Shown: in pieces, positions 8,214-17,665 of the stretch
Numbering within the stretch: position 1 is the stretch's first letter
Layout of the letters: each line of letters begins with the position of its first letter
Assembly (NCBI RefSeq): GCF_000519185.1
Contig: NZ_JAFA01000002.1
Span: forward strand, 62,001-126,000
Direction of reading: 5' to 3'
DNA from: Paraburkholderia nodosa DSM 21604
GTDB taxonomy: Bacteria; Pseudomonadota; Gammaproteobacteria; Burkholderiales; Burkholderiaceae
DNA length: 64,000 nt
Made by a program: the position numbers and the translations under genes
The notes under the pieces: model-generated
The model's input: the letters and a program-made list of their open reading frames with translations, nothing else
The model's database searches: none
What the model was told of the DNA's origin: nothing

Positions 8214-9311
8214 CTAGCTGTTCGAACCGTCGAAGTCCACCACTTCGACCCAGTTCGCACCCTTGCCCACCGGGTACTTGCCAAGCTCATGCAGCGCACC
8301 GCTCTTCGCCTCGATGCGGTACGCGCTCAGCGTGGGCGAGAGCTGGCCCACGGCAAACAGATACTGGCCCGACGGATCGATATTGAAGCCGCGCGGCTGC
8401 TTCTCGGTGGCGTACGTGCCGATGCGCGTGAGCTTGCCCGTTTCCTGGTTCACGCGGTACGCGCCCAGCGTGCTCGACGTGCGCTCCGAGATATACAGGT
8501 GGCGGCCATCGGGCGTGAGGTGGACGTCGGCGCCCCATGGCTTGTCGCCGGAGAAACCGGCGGGCAGGATCGAAATCGTCTGGATCGGCTTGACCGAGTC
8601 GTTCGCCGCGTTGAAGGCGAGCACGTGCAGCTTGCCGTCGAGTTCGTCGATCAGATAGACGAAGCGCTGGTCCGGCGAGAACTGGAAGTGGCGCGGGCCG
8701 GAATCCTTGGGCAGCGAGTAAGCGGGCTTCGCGTCTTCGGTGAGCGCGCCCGTCGAGGCGTCGAACTTCAGGCGCAGCCAGGCGTCGGCGCCGAGCACCG
8801 AGGCGAACGCATAGCGGTTGTCCGGCGAGGTGCGAATGATGTGCGCCATCGGGCCCGTCTTCACGGTTTGCTGCACGTCGGCGGCCACGCCGTTTTCGCC
8901 GATACGGTTCACCGCCAGCAGATTGCCGCCGTACGAAGCCGAAAGCAGATAGCGTCCCGTGCCGTCGGTGGAAACATAGGCCATGCTCTCCGCGAGCGGC
9001 GCGCGGCCCAGTTCGGCGAGACGGCCGTCGAGCGGATTCACGGCGAAGCTCACCACGCGATACGGCTTCGAGCGCAGCGCCGCATACAGGTGGTGATGGT
9101 CGGGCGAGAACGCCATCGGCATCACCGTGCCGCCCGCCGGCACGGTCTCGACCGCGGCCAGCGCGCCGCTTTGCGCATCGAGGCGAAACACCGAAATATC
9201 CTGGCTATCGGCGTTCGACACATACACATAGCTAGCCGCATGCACGGCCACCGATGCCGCGAGCCCGAAAACGGCCCCCACCACGCTGCGCAAGATTGCC
9301 TTCTTCCTCAT
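8214..9311 (-). CDS. Secreted lactonase-family beta-propeller protein (YbhE/Pgl-like)
   Basis: 365 residues. A signal peptide (about 1-25, ending VHA-AS) is followed by a seven-bladed propeller of the 6-phosphogluconolactonase YbhE family, with repeated blade motifs such as YVYVSNADSQDISVF, GPRHFQFSPD, and DGRHLYISERTS. YbhE itself is cytoplasmic, so an exported homologue acts on something else in the periplasm, perhaps a sugar lactone (inference). It follows a methyl-accepting chemotaxis gene on the same strand with a 53-base gap. Confidence 0.85.
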   Translation of the reverse strand: MRKKAILRSVVGAVFGLAASVAVHAASYVYVSNADSQDISVFRLDAQSGALAAVETVPAGGTVMPMAFSPDHHHLYAALRSKPYRVVSFAVNPLDGRLAELGRAPLAESMAYVSTDGTGRYLLSASYGGNLLAVNRIGENGVAADVQQTVKTGPMAHIIRTSPDNRYAFASVLGADAWLRLKFDASTGALTEDAKPAYSLPKDSGPRHFQFSPDQRFVYLIDELDGKLHVLAFNAANDSVKPIQTISILPAGFSGDKPWGADVHLTPDGRHLYISERTSSTLGAYRVNQETGKLTRIGTYATEKQPRGFNIDPSGQYLFAVGQLSPTLSAYRIEAKSGALHELGKYPVGKGANWVEVVDFDGSNS

Positions 9312-9364
9312 ATCGTCCTTTCTGGTTTGTTAGTTCTATTGAATGGTCTTGCGCGTTGCAGGCT

Positions 9365-10924
9365 TCACGCAAGCGCGCCGACGCGGAACACCGAAACCGC
9401 TTCCTTCATCGATTGCGCCTGGTGCTCCAGCGCGCTCGCGGCGGCGGCGGCCTGCTCCACGAGCGCGGCGTTCTGCTGGGTGACCTGATCCATCTGGCTC
9501 ACGGCCATGCCCACCTGCTGAATGCCCGTGCTCTGTTCGGCGGTGGCCGTCGTAATCTCGGCCATGATGGTGGCGACATTGCGCACCGAGTTGACGATCT
9601 CGTTCATCGCCTCGCCGGCCTGCGCGACGAGCGCGTTGCCGCTGCGCACGTCTTCCATCGACGCGCCAATCAGTTCCTTGATCTCGCGTGCGGCGCCCGC
9701 GCTGCGTTGCGCGAGTGTGCGCACCTCGCCCGCGACCACGGCGAAGCCGCGTCCCTGCTCGCCCGCGCGCGCCGATTCCACGGCGGCGTTGAGCGCGAGA
9801 ATATTGGTCTGGAACGCGATGCTGTCGATCATGCTCGTGATCTCGGCGATCTTCTGCGAGCTGGCGCTGATGTCCTGCATGGTCTGCACGGCGCGTCCCA
9901 CCACGTCGCCGCCGCGCTGCGCGAGTTCGGCCGCGCCCGTGGCGAGCGTGCTGGCCTCGGATGCGTTCGCGGAGTTCTGCTTCACCGTGGAGGTGAGTTC
10001 CTCCATGCTCGCGGCGGTTTCTTCGAGCGAGGCAGACTGCTCCTCCGTGCGGCTCGACAGATCGAGATTGCCCGCGGCGATCTCGCGCGCGGCCGTGTGA
10101 ATCGCGTCGCAACTGTCGCGCACGCCGGCCACGGTGTGCGAGAGCCCCGCCTGCATCCGTCGCATGGCCGCGAACAGCAGGCCGATTTCGTTGCGGCCCG
10201 CTTCGGGCACGCGCACGGTGAGATCGTTCGAAGCGATGCGGTCGAGCACCGCCGCGGCGTCGGCCAGCGGGCGTGACACGATGCGCTGCAAGGCGAAATG
10301 CGTGACGACGACGAGCGCCAGTGCGATGGCCACGCCCACGCCCACGAGCGTGACGATCCAGGCATAGCGCGCGTTGCCCTCGTCGAGCGTGGCCTCGGCG
10401 AGCGCGTTAGCGAGCTTCTGGAACTTCTCCACGCTCACGGAATAGGCCGCGCCCGCGGCGGTGATGTCGGTGTCGTTGACCGCCACGTAGGCGGCCGTGT
10501 CGCCGTTGCGCAGCGCGTCGGTGGCGCGCGTGAGCGTGTTCGAGAGTTGCGCCGCCGAATCGAGCAACTGACGCTTGAGGTCCGCGTCCATGCCCTCGAA
10601 AGCCGGAGCATTGGCGAACGCCTGGGTCTCGCTCGCCGAAAGCTCGAAGCTATGGGCCGCGCTCTTCAACGCGGAGTCGCGCGTGGCCGTGTCGTTGCGT
10701 TCCTTGAGCGCGCTGTAGCCGCGCACGAGCGCTGAACGCGTGCGCGTGGTGTCCTTATAGGCGTCGTTGACCAGAATGGTCTGACGCGCGATTTCGTGCA
10801 GGCGTTGGGCGCTGGCGTTCGACTCCCTGAGCGAGAACACGCCCGCGAAGCCGCCAATCAGGATCATCACGCCAAAGATCACCAGCACCGCAAGGAGGCT
10901 GGCTCGTACCGTCGTGTTGCGCAT
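9365..10924 (-). CDS. Methyl-accepting chemotaxis protein
   Basis: 519-residue transmembrane chemoreceptor of the Tar/Tsr layout: first membrane segment at about 8-30, a periplasmic four-helix-bundle sensor at about 35-185, second membrane segment at about 188-210, HAMP domain (VSRPLADAAAVLDRIASNDLTVRV), then the coiled-coil signalling domain. The CheA/CheW contact tip is complete (NILALNAAVESARAGEQGRG, near 375-394). There is no C-terminal CheR-tethering pentapeptide. The ligand is not predictable; the neighbouring secreted lactonase may be co-transcribed. Confidence 0.95.
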   Translation of the reverse strand: MRNTTVRASLLAVLVIFGVMILIGGFAGVFSLRESNASAQRLHEIARQTILVNDAYKDTTRTRSALVRGYSALKERNDTATRDSALKSAAHSFELSASETQAFANAPAFEGMDADLKRQLLDSAAQLSNTLTRATDALRNGDTAAYVAVNDTDITAAGAAYSVSVEKFQKLANALAEATLDEGNARYAWIVTLVGVGVAIALALVVVTHFALQRIVSRPLADAAAVLDRIASNDLTVRVPEAGRNEIGLLFAAMRRMQAGLSHTVAGVRDSCDAIHTAAREIAAGNLDLSSRTEEQSASLEETAASMEELTSTVKQNSANASEASTLATGAAELAQRGGDVVGRAVQTMQDISASSQKIAEITSMIDSIAFQTNILALNAAVESARAGEQGRGFAVVAGEVRTLAQRSAGAAREIKELIGASMEDVRSGNALVAQAGEAMNEIVNSVRNVATIMAEITTATAEQSTGIQQVGMAVSQMDQVTQQNAALVEQAAAAASALEHQAQSMKEAVSVFRVGALA

Positions 10925-11001
10925 GTTGCTTCAATCCCCGGTTTCCATGGTGCTCTTCTTTACGGCTCAAACGCCGGAGTCTTGAGGGTCCAGTCGCCAT
11001 G

Positions 11002-11012
11002 TTGTCCAACAA
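11002..11012. promoter_or_regulatory. GntR/FadR-type operator candidate, copy 1
   Basis: TTGTCCAACAA matches the TNGTNNNACNA consensus recognised by FadR-subfamily GntR regulators. It extends to TTGTCCAACAACTT, which recurs 144 bases downstream with two changes. Confidence 0.5.
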
Positions 11013-11145
11013 CTTGGCCGCATCATCCCACAATCGCGCGGTTATCCTGAAATTCGAGTTTACCCTGAGGCCGACTCAAGAGGCATACAGTCTGGTTGCT
11101 TCGGCTTCCCGGGCGTTGTACGATTAGCTCAGACAACCATCCATG

Positions 11146-11156
11146 ATGTCAAACAA
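11146..11156. promoter_or_regulatory. GntR/FadR-type operator candidate, copy 2
   Basis: ATGTCAAACAA followed by CTT; 12 of 14 bases match copy 1 at 11002. It deviates from the TNGTNNNACNA consensus only at the first base. It lies about 190 bases before the MFS start at 11343. Confidence 0.4.
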
Positions 11157-11342
11157 CTTACTGACAACTGGCTGAACAAGCAGCGAATCAGGTCCGCAAA
11201 CAGAACGCGCTTGACGCGAGTCAGGCGCGTTCTTGCGTAAGCAGATGCGGCGTGCACGAGGCGCGCCGTCCGGAGACAGCAGATTCAGGCCGCAGCGTGA
11301 GCGCAGCGGCCCGCGTCTCGCGCACGAGAGAGGTCGATCCAC

Positions 11343-12698
11343 ATGTCGTTGAGCCGCACCGCCACGCAGTCCGATGTCGCAAGGCGCACCAGGGTGCGCT
11401 ATCTGATCCTCTCGCTGATCTTCATCATCACCACGCTCAACTACGCGGACCGCGCCACGCTCTCGGTTACGGGTTCGGCCATGCGCACCGAGTTCGGTCT
11501 CGACGCCATTCACATGGGCTACATCTTCTCGGCGTTCAGCTGGGCCTATGTGCTCGCGCAGGTGCCCGCGGGCTGGGTGCTCGATCGCTTCGGCGCGCGC
11601 CGCGTGTACGCGGGCAGCATCTTCCTGTGGTCGCTCTTCACGCTGCTGCAAAGCTCGATCGGCCTGCTCGGCGGCGCGGGCGCTGCGATTGCGGGCCTCT
11701 TCGCACTGCGCTTCGCGATGGGCGCGGCCGAAGCGCCCGCCTTCCCCGCCAACGCGAAAGTGGTGGCGAGCTGGTTCCCGGCGAAGGAGCGCGGCACGGC
11801 CTCGGCGATTTTCAATTCGGCGCAGTATTTCGCGGCCGTGGTGTTCACGCCGCTCATGGCGTGGCTCACGCACGCGTATGGCTGGCATCACGTCTATATC
11901 GTGATGGGCGCGGGCGGCCTCGTGCTCGCCTTCGCGTGGATCAGGTTCATGAAGAATCCGGCCGATCACCCGGGCGTGAACCCGCAGGAACTCGAATACA
12001 TCGAAGCGGGCGGCGGCATCGTCAACGGGCATCAACGCGCAGCGCGCGCCGAGCATAAAGAACGCAAGGGCGCGAACTGGGCGGTCATCCGCCAGCTGCT
12101 CGGCAACCGCATGCTGCTGGGCGTCTATCTCGCGCAGTACTGCATCAACGTGCTCACGTACTTCTTCCTCACGTGGTTCCCGATCTACCTCGTGCAGGCG
12201 CGCCACATGACCATCCTGAAGGCGGGGCTGATCGCTTCGTTGCCGGCGATCTGCGGCTTCCTGGGCGGGGTGCTGGGCGGCGTGGCTTCGGACGCCCTGA
12301 TCCGCTCGGGCCGCTCTCTCACCATGGCGCGCAAGGTGCCGATCGTCGGCGGCATGGTGCTGTCGTCGTGCATCGTCGGCTGCAACTACGTGAACAGCGA
12401 CTGGATCGTGGTCGCGCTCATGTCGCTCGCGTTCTTCGGCAAGGGCCTGGGCGCGCTCGGCTGGGCCGTGATCGCCGATACCGCGCCGCGCGAAGCGATC
12501 GGCCTTTCGGGCTCGATCTTCAACATGTTCGGCAATGTGGCCGGCATCGTGACGCCGATCGTGATCGGCTATCTCGTGGCGGAAACCGGTTCGTTCAACG
12601 GCGCGCTCGCCTTTGTCGGCATCAACGCGATCGTTACGGTGATCAGCTATCTCGTGATCGTGAAGGACATCAAGCGTGTGGAGTTGAAGGCCGCGTGA
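11343..12698 (+). CDS. MFS transporter, anion:cation symporter family (hexarate/hexonate type)
   Basis: 451-residue, 12-segment carrier of the anion:cation symporter group that includes GudP, GarP and DgoT. Visible marks are LNYADRATLSVTG in segment 1, the DRFGARRVY loop, the RFAMGAAEAPAFPAN segment and MARKVPIVGGM. Such proteins import D-glucarate, D-galactarate, D-glycerate or D-galactonate with protons. FadR-type operator candidates upstream fit this, as these sugar acids are usually controlled by GntR/FadR-type repressors, but no such regulator or catabolic gene is adjacent. Confidence 0.87.
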   Translation: MSLSRTATQSDVARRTRVRYLILSLIFIITTLNYADRATLSVTGSAMRTEFGLDAIHMGYIFSAFSWAYVLAQVPAGWVLDRFGARRVYAGSIFLWSLFTLLQSSIGLLGGAGAAIAGLFALRFAMGAAEAPAFPANAKVVASWFPAKERGTASAIFNSAQYFAAVVFTPLMAWLTHAYGWHHVYIVMGAGGLVLAFAWIRFMKNPADHPGVNPQELEYIEAGGGIVNGHQRAARAEHKERKGANWAVIRQLLGNRMLLGVYLAQYCINVLTYFFLTWFPIYLVQARHMTILKAGLIASLPAICGFLGGVLGGVASDALIRSGRSLTMARKVPIVGGMVLSSCIVGCNYVNSDWIVVALMSLAFFGKGLGALGWAVIADTAPREAIGLSGSIFNMFGNVAGIVTPIVIGYLVAETGSFNGALAFVGINAIVTVISYLVIVKDIKRVELKAA

Positions 12699-12720
12699 TC
12701 GTGTGTGATCGTGCGGCGCG

Positions 12721-13944
12721 CTACGGCTTCTCGTGGGCCCGCCGCGCGAGCGTGCGGGCCGCGACGATCGCCGCCGCGAAGCCGGAAGCCGCGCCCACCA
12801 GCAAGGCCCAGCGCGGCCCCCAGTGGTCGGCGATCCACCCCACGATCGGCGCGCCGATGGGCGTGCCGCCCAGCGCCACGGCGAGGCGGATCGCCAGCAC
12901 GCGGCCACGCATGCCAGGCTCGGTGGAAAGCTGCATGAGGCTGTTGGTTTCGGTGGTGAACGTGAGCGCCGCGATGCCGATCAGCACGAGCGCACCGCCG
13001 AACCACCAGTAGCCCGGCGCAACCGACGCCAGCACGCATCCCACCCCGAACGCCGCCGCCGCGAACAGCAGCGAGACGAAACGCGGATGGCTGCGCCCCG
13101 CGCCGAAGAAGGCGCCGCTCATGGTGCCCACCGCCATCATGGAAGACAGGAGTCCGTAGCGTCCCGCGTCGGCGTGAAAGACGTTTACGGCCATCGTCGA
13201 GATGAAGATCGGAAAGTTCAGCCCGAAGGTGCCGATGAGGAACAGCATGACGAGAATGGCTCGCAGGTCCGGGCGCGCCCACACGTAGTGGAACCCCGCG
13301 GCAATGCCGCCCTTCGCGGGTTGCGCGCGCCTCGCCGAACGCAGTTCGTCCACGCGCAGACGCGTGAGCGAGATCAGCACGGCGACGAACGACAGGCCGT
13401 TGAGCAGGAAGGCCCAGCCCACGCCCACCGATGCAATGACGAGACCCGCCACGGCCGGGCCGATCATGCGCGCGGCGTTGAACGAGGTGGAATTGAGCGC
13501 GACGGCGTTGGAGAGATCGGCGTCGCCCACCAGCTCCGAGACGAAGGTTTGGCGCACCGGCGAATCGAATGCCGTCGTGCAGCCGAACAGGAACGCGAAC
13601 ACGTATACGTGCCAAAGCTGCACGAGCCCCGTTGCCGTGAGCACGCCCAGTGCAATGGCAAGCGCGCCGAGCGTGGCCTGCGTGACCATGAGCAGCTTGC
13701 GCTGGTCGAAGTGGTCGGCGGCGAAGCCCGACCAGGGCATGAACAGCATTTGCGGGCCGAACTGCAAGCCCATCACGATGCCAACCGCGGCCGCGCTGTG
13801 ATGCGTGAGCCCGGTGAGCACGAGCCAGTCTTGCGCCGTGCGCTGCATCCACGTGCCGACGTTCGAGACGAGCGCGCCCGCGGACCACACGCGATAGTTG
13901 TAAGTCCTGAGCGAACGAAAGAACCCGGAAGCTGGAGCGCCCAT
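12721..13944 (-). CDS. MFS exporter under MarR control
   Basis: 407-residue MFS_3-type transporter, about 12 membrane segments, with FRSLRTYNYRVW at the start and the loop ADHFDQRKLLM near residue 75. The ATG at 13944 lies 14 bases after the MarR stop and has an AGGCGAGG-like site, so the longer open frame running back through the MarR gene is rejected. Location behind a MarR gene suggests drug or aromatic-compound export, induced when the repressor binds its ligand. Confidence 0.87.
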   Translation of the reverse strand: MGAPASGFFRSLRTYNYRVWSAGALVSNVGTWMQRTAQDWLVLTGLTHHSAAAVGIVMGLQFGPQMLFMPWSGFAADHFDQRKLLMVTQATLGALAIALGVLTATGLVQLWHVYVFAFLFGCTTAFDSPVRQTFVSELVGDADLSNAVALNSTSFNAARMIGPAVAGLVIASVGVGWAFLLNGLSFVAVLISLTRLRVDELRSARRAQPAKGGIAAGFHYVWARPDLRAILVMLFLIGTFGLNFPIFISTMAVNVFHADAGRYGLLSSMMAVGTMSGAFFGAGRSHPRFVSLLFAAAAFGVGCVLASVAPGYWWFGGALVLIGIAALTFTTETNSLMQLSTEPGMRGRVLAIRLAVALGGTPIGAPIVGWIADHWGPRWALLVGAASGFAAAIVAARTLARRAHEKP

Positions 13945-13958
13945 GTGCCCGCCTCGCC

Positions 13959-14411
13959 TTAGTCGGCCACGAGCCGCTTGAGCAGTTCGACTGCCGCGGC
14001 TAGCTGCTGTTGCTCGGCGGCCGAAAGGCGCGTGTCGATCCTGCGCGAGAGCCAGTCCTGGCGCGCCGCCCGCCCTTCCTTGAGCCACTCCCGAAAGGCG
14101 TGAGTGAGCGACCAGAGCGTTTGGCGCCCGTCATTGGGGTCCGGTTCACCGCTGATGTGGCCCGCCGCTTCGAGCGGCGCGATGAGCGTGCCCATGGACT
14201 GCGGGCGCATGCCCTCCGCGCGCGCGAGGCTCGACACCGTGGACGGCCCCTCGCGTTCGAGCCGCTGCAGCACGGCCATCTGGGAAGGCGTGAAGTCGCC
14301 GAGGATCGCCTGCTCGCGAAAACGGCGGCGCAGCTGCCCGACCAGTGCGCGCAGGTCGCCGGCAAGCGCCGCGGCGAGGTCGGGAGGGGGAGTTTGGGCG
14401 CGATCGGTCAT
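13959..14411 (-). CDS. MarR-family transcriptional regulator
   Basis: 150-residue winged-helix regulator: TPSQMAVLQRL, SSLARAEGMRPQSMG recognition region and the wing PDPNDGRQT. It is the first gene of a two-gene operon with the MFS exporter. The promoter region carries a perfect 14-base inverted repeat (14424-14465), which is very probably its own operator. Confidence 0.92.
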   Translation of the reverse strand: MTDRAQTPPPDLAAALAGDLRALVGQLRRRFREQAILGDFTPSQMAVLQRLEREGPSTVSSLARAEGMRPQSMGTLIAPLEAAGHISGEPDPNDGRQTLWSLTHAFREWLKEGRAARQDWLSRRIDTRLSAAEQQQLAAAVELLKRLVAD

Positions 14412-14423
14412 GCCCGCATTCTA

Positions 14424-14465
14424 GGAGATATGAAGGTAAACTGCAAAGATAACCTTCATATCTCC
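14424..14465. promoter_or_regulatory. MarR operator: 14-bp perfect inverted repeat
   Basis: GGAGATATGAAGGT (14424-14437) and its exact complement ACCTTCATATCTCC (14452-14465) are separated by 14 bases, ending 13 bases before the MarR start. The right arm is itself part of a shorter palindrome AGATA-N7-TATCT, so the two arms may be two binding sites for a dimeric MarR protein. Confidence 0.7.
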
Positions 14466-14543
14466 GGCGACGCGGCAGGCATGACTGCCCCTGCACAACA
14501 GACCCGGGAAAATTAGCAATCGCTACTCCGCCGCGCTTGCGCG

Positions 14544-14605
14544 TCGACTCTGACGAAGGTCAGTCGACCGGCCAGCTTTTTCAGTCATCCGCAAACATGC
14601 TGGCC
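14544..14605. other. Intergenic hairpins downstream of the patatin gene
   Basis: Two stems lie between the patatin stop and the MarR operator: TGAC-gaag-GTCA extended by TCGAC/GTCGA across a 2-base bulge (14544-14567), and GGCCAGC/GCTGGCC (14570-14576 / 14599-14605). Either could end the long leftward operon, though neither has a clear T-run. Confidence 0.25.
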
Positions 14606-14607
14606 AA

Positions 14608-16101
14608 CTATTTTTCGAGGGAATTTTTGTTCTCAACCGGTACGAAGTTTGATTTGGCCTTTACGGCGTCGGGCTGCTCAACCATACGGGCACCCCCGCT
14701 CTTGACTGCGGCCTGGAATTCCGGCGAGTCCAGGATGATTGCGCTCGCGGCGCTGCGCAGGCGATCGATCGCTGCATCCGGTAACGCAAGCGAAGTCGGC
14801 AATTGATTGAGGTAGTTCCGCTCGACTTTGTCGGCCAGCGCGTCAAACGACACGTCGACCACATAGATATCGGTATCGGGCGCGTCCACCGCCTCGGCCA
14901 GTGCCGGGTCCTTGCTACCCTTGAATGCCTCGGAATTGCGGATCTGGCGCAATAAGGCCCATCGTGCCTTGATGTCCTGCAATAACTCGACTGATTCGCT
15001 GGAGAACCGGTCGATCGGCACGCCGACCGCCCGGACGAGTGTTCTGATCGTGCCCGGTGGACGCTCCGAGAGGTTCCAGCCAGTCGACGGCGACGAGGCC
15101 GCGTTCACCACGAAGATAATCAATCTGCGAACGTTGTCGAGCGGCGCGGGCTGACCGGCTTCGTGGAGCGCCTCAAATGTGCCGATGAAATCGAGCACGC
15201 CTCTTAAGCCCAGATTGTCGGATACCCCGCCATCTACAAGGTGGAAATACGGGTTCTGCTGCGCGTCGACAATTTCGCGCAAGTCCGCCAGTCGATTGAG
15301 GATGCGACTCGCGGATCTCTGCACGCGGTCGGATTGGGCAAGCGCATGGCTCCATTGGGGTTCCTGGTAACCACACGTGCCGCCGTAGTTGTTGATCGTA
15401 ATCGGAGCCAGAGCGACCGGCACCGCAGAGGATGCCGCCACCGCACGCGAAAGCTTGATTGGCCCGAGATCCGCGCACATGACATCGAAGTTTTGCTGGA
15501 GAAACACGATACGCGATCCCGTCGTCAGTTCTGTCGCGCTGACTGCGATCATCGGACCGCCCTTGTCCTCGAGTTCGGCGAATGTTGCATTGTTGAACAG
15601 GACTTCGTCATACAGCTTCGCCGCAATCTCGGAGCGGCTCCAGCGCGCGGAAGCCAGTGCGGGCCAGTTCGCAGGATTGAGGATCCGGGCAATGAGTTGC
15701 CCCTGCACATTGCGCTTGAGAAAGCGATCCTCATAGAAGTCGAACAGACGCTCGCCGTAAAGCCCGTACGCGAGCGCAGTAAAGCTGCCTCCGGAAACAC
15801 CGGTGATCAGGTCCACCTCGTCGAGCAAGCGGACTTTCTTGCCCGACGTGGTCGTCACTTCGATGCGCCGCAGTGTCTCCAGTGTTCCGTATGAAAATGC
15901 GGCCGCGCGCATGCCGCCGCCAGAGAAGGCCAGAATGACCATATCCTGCCGGTCTCCCCTGTTCCCCTCCAGCCGGTCAAACGGGCTCAACTGTTGCGGG
16001 TCGTATCGAATGATCGGCGGGTTCACGGGCCGCGTCGCACATCCGCCAAGCAACATCAACAGCGTGGCCGAAAGTATTACGGAGTCCTTCCATGAACGCA
16101 C
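14608..16101 (-). CDS. Patatin-like phospholipase lipoprotein
   Basis: 497-residue lipoprotein: signal sequence with lipobox LLGGC (Cys21), then a patatin acyl-hydrolase domain with the oxyanion loop SGGGMRAAAF (60-69), nucleophile elbow G101-V-S103-G-G and catalytic D290 in VDGG. All expected catalytic elements are present. Patatins hydrolyse acyl esters of membrane lipids. The gene is last in the leftward run that begins at 27388, 27 bases after the outer-membrane factor, so it may act at the envelope in concert with the RND/Mrp assembly. That link is positional only. Confidence 0.88.
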   Translation of the reverse strand: MRSWKDSVILSATLLMLLGGCATRPVNPPIIRYDPQQLSPFDRLEGNRGDRQDMVILAFSGGGMRAAAFSYGTLETLRRIEVTTTSGKKVRLLDEVDLITGVSGGSFTALAYGLYGERLFDFYEDRFLKRNVQGQLIARILNPANWPALASARWSRSEIAAKLYDEVLFNNATFAELEDKGGPMIAVSATELTTGSRIVFLQQNFDVMCADLGPIKLSRAVAASSAVPVALAPITINNYGGTCGYQEPQWSHALAQSDRVQRSASRILNRLADLREIVDAQQNPYFHLVDGGVSDNLGLRGVLDFIGTFEALHEAGQPAPLDNVRRLIIFVVNAASSPSTGWNLSERPPGTIRTLVRAVGVPIDRFSSESVELLQDIKARWALLRQIRNSEAFKGSKDPALAEAVDAPDTDIYVVDVSFDALADKVERNYLNQLPTSLALPDAAIDRLRSAASAIILDSPEFQAAVKSGGARMVEQPDAVKAKSNFVPVENKNSLEK

Positions 16102-16128
16102 GAAGATGTCCTTAAGGCCAGCGTGAAA

Positions 16129-17595
16129 TCACCTTCCCTGCGGGGCAGAGCCCTTTCGCTCGGCGCTCAGTGACACGGGCGTACGCGAATCAGCGACATC
16201 CACCCAGCCCCCGCCCATTGCCTGATACACACCGATCACCTGGTTATAGCGCGCGGCCTGCAAGCTCGCGAGGGCAAGCTCGGCTGAGAACAGGTCGTTT
16301 TCGGAAACCAGCACTTCGAGATAGCCGATGAGACCGTCTTCGAACTTGAGCCGCGAAAATCTCGCATATTCACGCAACGCATCGACGCGCTGTTGTTGAA
16401 GCTCGGCCTGCTCGATGGTCTTCTGCGAGCTGACGAGCGCATTGTTGGCATCGCCGAACGCACCCAGCACCGTTTGCCGGTAGACCAGTTCGGCCTGGCT
16501 CTTTTGTGCCTCGGCCGACTGCACCTGACCACCGATGGCGCCCGACGTGAAGATCGGGCCGGTCAGCCCCGCCGCGAGCGACCAGACCTGCGCCGGGCCG
16601 GAAAGGAAGTCGCCGAATGCAGTGCTGACCGAGCCAAGCGCCCCCGTCAGCGAGATCGTCGGATAGTAAAGTGCGCGGGCAGCGCCTACATTCGCGTTGG
16701 CCGCCACCAGATTCTGTTCGGCCTGCAAAATATCGGGACGCCGCTCGAGCAGTGTTGAAGGCAGATCCGCCGGAATCACGGGAAGCACGAGCTCGTTCAC
16801 CGACTTGCCTCGCGGAATCGGCCCAGGATTGCGCCCAAGCAGAATGGAGATGCCGTTTTCCACGATGTCGATCTGCTGCTCGATGGCCGGGATCGCGGTT
16901 TGTGCCAGCTTGTACTGGGAGCGCACCTGCGAAAGCTCCGTCTGGGAAACGAGGCCGTCCCGGTAGCGCAACTCGAATATGCGCAGTGTTTCGCTGAAAT
17001 TGCTCGCAGTGGCCCGCGCGACTTCGAGTTGCCGGTCGAGCCCGCGCAACGTGATGTAGCTGGTCGCCACGCCTGTCACGAGCGAAAGCACGACGCCCCG
17101 CTGGGCCTGTTCGCTGGCATAGACCTGCGCCTGTGCGGCCTCGGTCAGGCGCCTTACGCGCCCGAACAAATCGATTTGCCATGAGGCGGACAGCATGCCC
17201 TGATAGAGATTGAATACGGGGTCGAGCGTGGGTGGCAGCGGCGGCATGCCGACCTGGCTGGCCCGGTTGCGGCTCACGCTGGCGCCGTAGCCGATCTGCG
17301 GAAGGCCTTGTGAGCGCGCGGAGCGCAGCACGCCGATGAACTGGTCGACGCGCGCCGCAGCGATGCGCACGTCCAGATTGCCCTGCAGCGAGGATTGAAT
17401 CAGGTCGTTCAGCACCGGATCGTCGAACTGCTCCCACCATGCCGTGTTCACGACCTCTTCAGCCTGTGGCAAGTCGATGCGCCACGTTGCCGGCACCTGG
17501 ACTTCGGGGCGACTGTAATCGGGTCCCACGGTAATGCAGCCGGCCAGGCAACTGGTAGCGGCGGCAAATAGTGCAGCACGCGTCAGCGTTCTCAT
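16129..17595 (-). CDS. Outer-membrane efflux lipoprotein, NodT/OprM family
   Basis: 488-residue outer-membrane factor: lipobox LAGC (Cys20) and GPDYSRPEV at the mature N-terminus, PxTW motif, two repeated coiled-coil/beta modules, and the internal duplicated ERRPDI stretch typical of OprM/NodT proteins. It forms the trimeric exit duct for an RND pump. The ATG at 17595 has GGAG seven bases upstream; the frame continues further back but has no signal peptide there. Its cognate adaptor and permease are at 27388-23208, with seven Mrp genes in between. Confidence 0.92.
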   Translation of the reverse strand: MRTLTRAALFAAATSCLAGCITVGPDYSRPEVQVPATWRIDLPQAEEVVNTAWWEQFDDPVLNDLIQSSLQGNLDVRIAAARVDQFIGVLRSARSQGLPQIGYGASVSRNRASQVGMPPLPPTLDPVFNLYQGMLSASWQIDLFGRVRRLTEAAQAQVYASEQAQRGVVLSLVTGVATSYITLRGLDRQLEVARATASNFSETLRIFELRYRDGLVSQTELSQVRSQYKLAQTAIPAIEQQIDIVENGISILLGRNPGPIPRGKSVNELVLPVIPADLPSTLLERRPDILQAEQNLVAANANVGAARALYYPTISLTGALGSVSTAFGDFLSGPAQVWSLAAGLTGPIFTSGAIGGQVQSAEAQKSQAELVYRQTVLGAFGDANNALVSSQKTIEQAELQQQRVDALREYARFSRLKFEDGLIGYLEVLVSENDLFSAELALASLQAARYNQVIGVYQAMGGGWVDVADSRTPVSLSAERKGSAPQGR

Positions 17596-17665
17596 GACGG
17601 ACTCCAGGTTCTGCTTCGACCGCGTACGGTATGCGCCAGCGCCGCGATCGCTTGCGACACACACA

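Larger units (their letters stand above)
10925..11342. other. 418-base intergenic region with two FadR-type sites
   Basis: Divergent spacer between the chemoreceptor and the MFS gene at 11343. It contains the two repeated operator-like sites listed separately. No small open frame with a good start is apparent. Confidence 0.5.
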
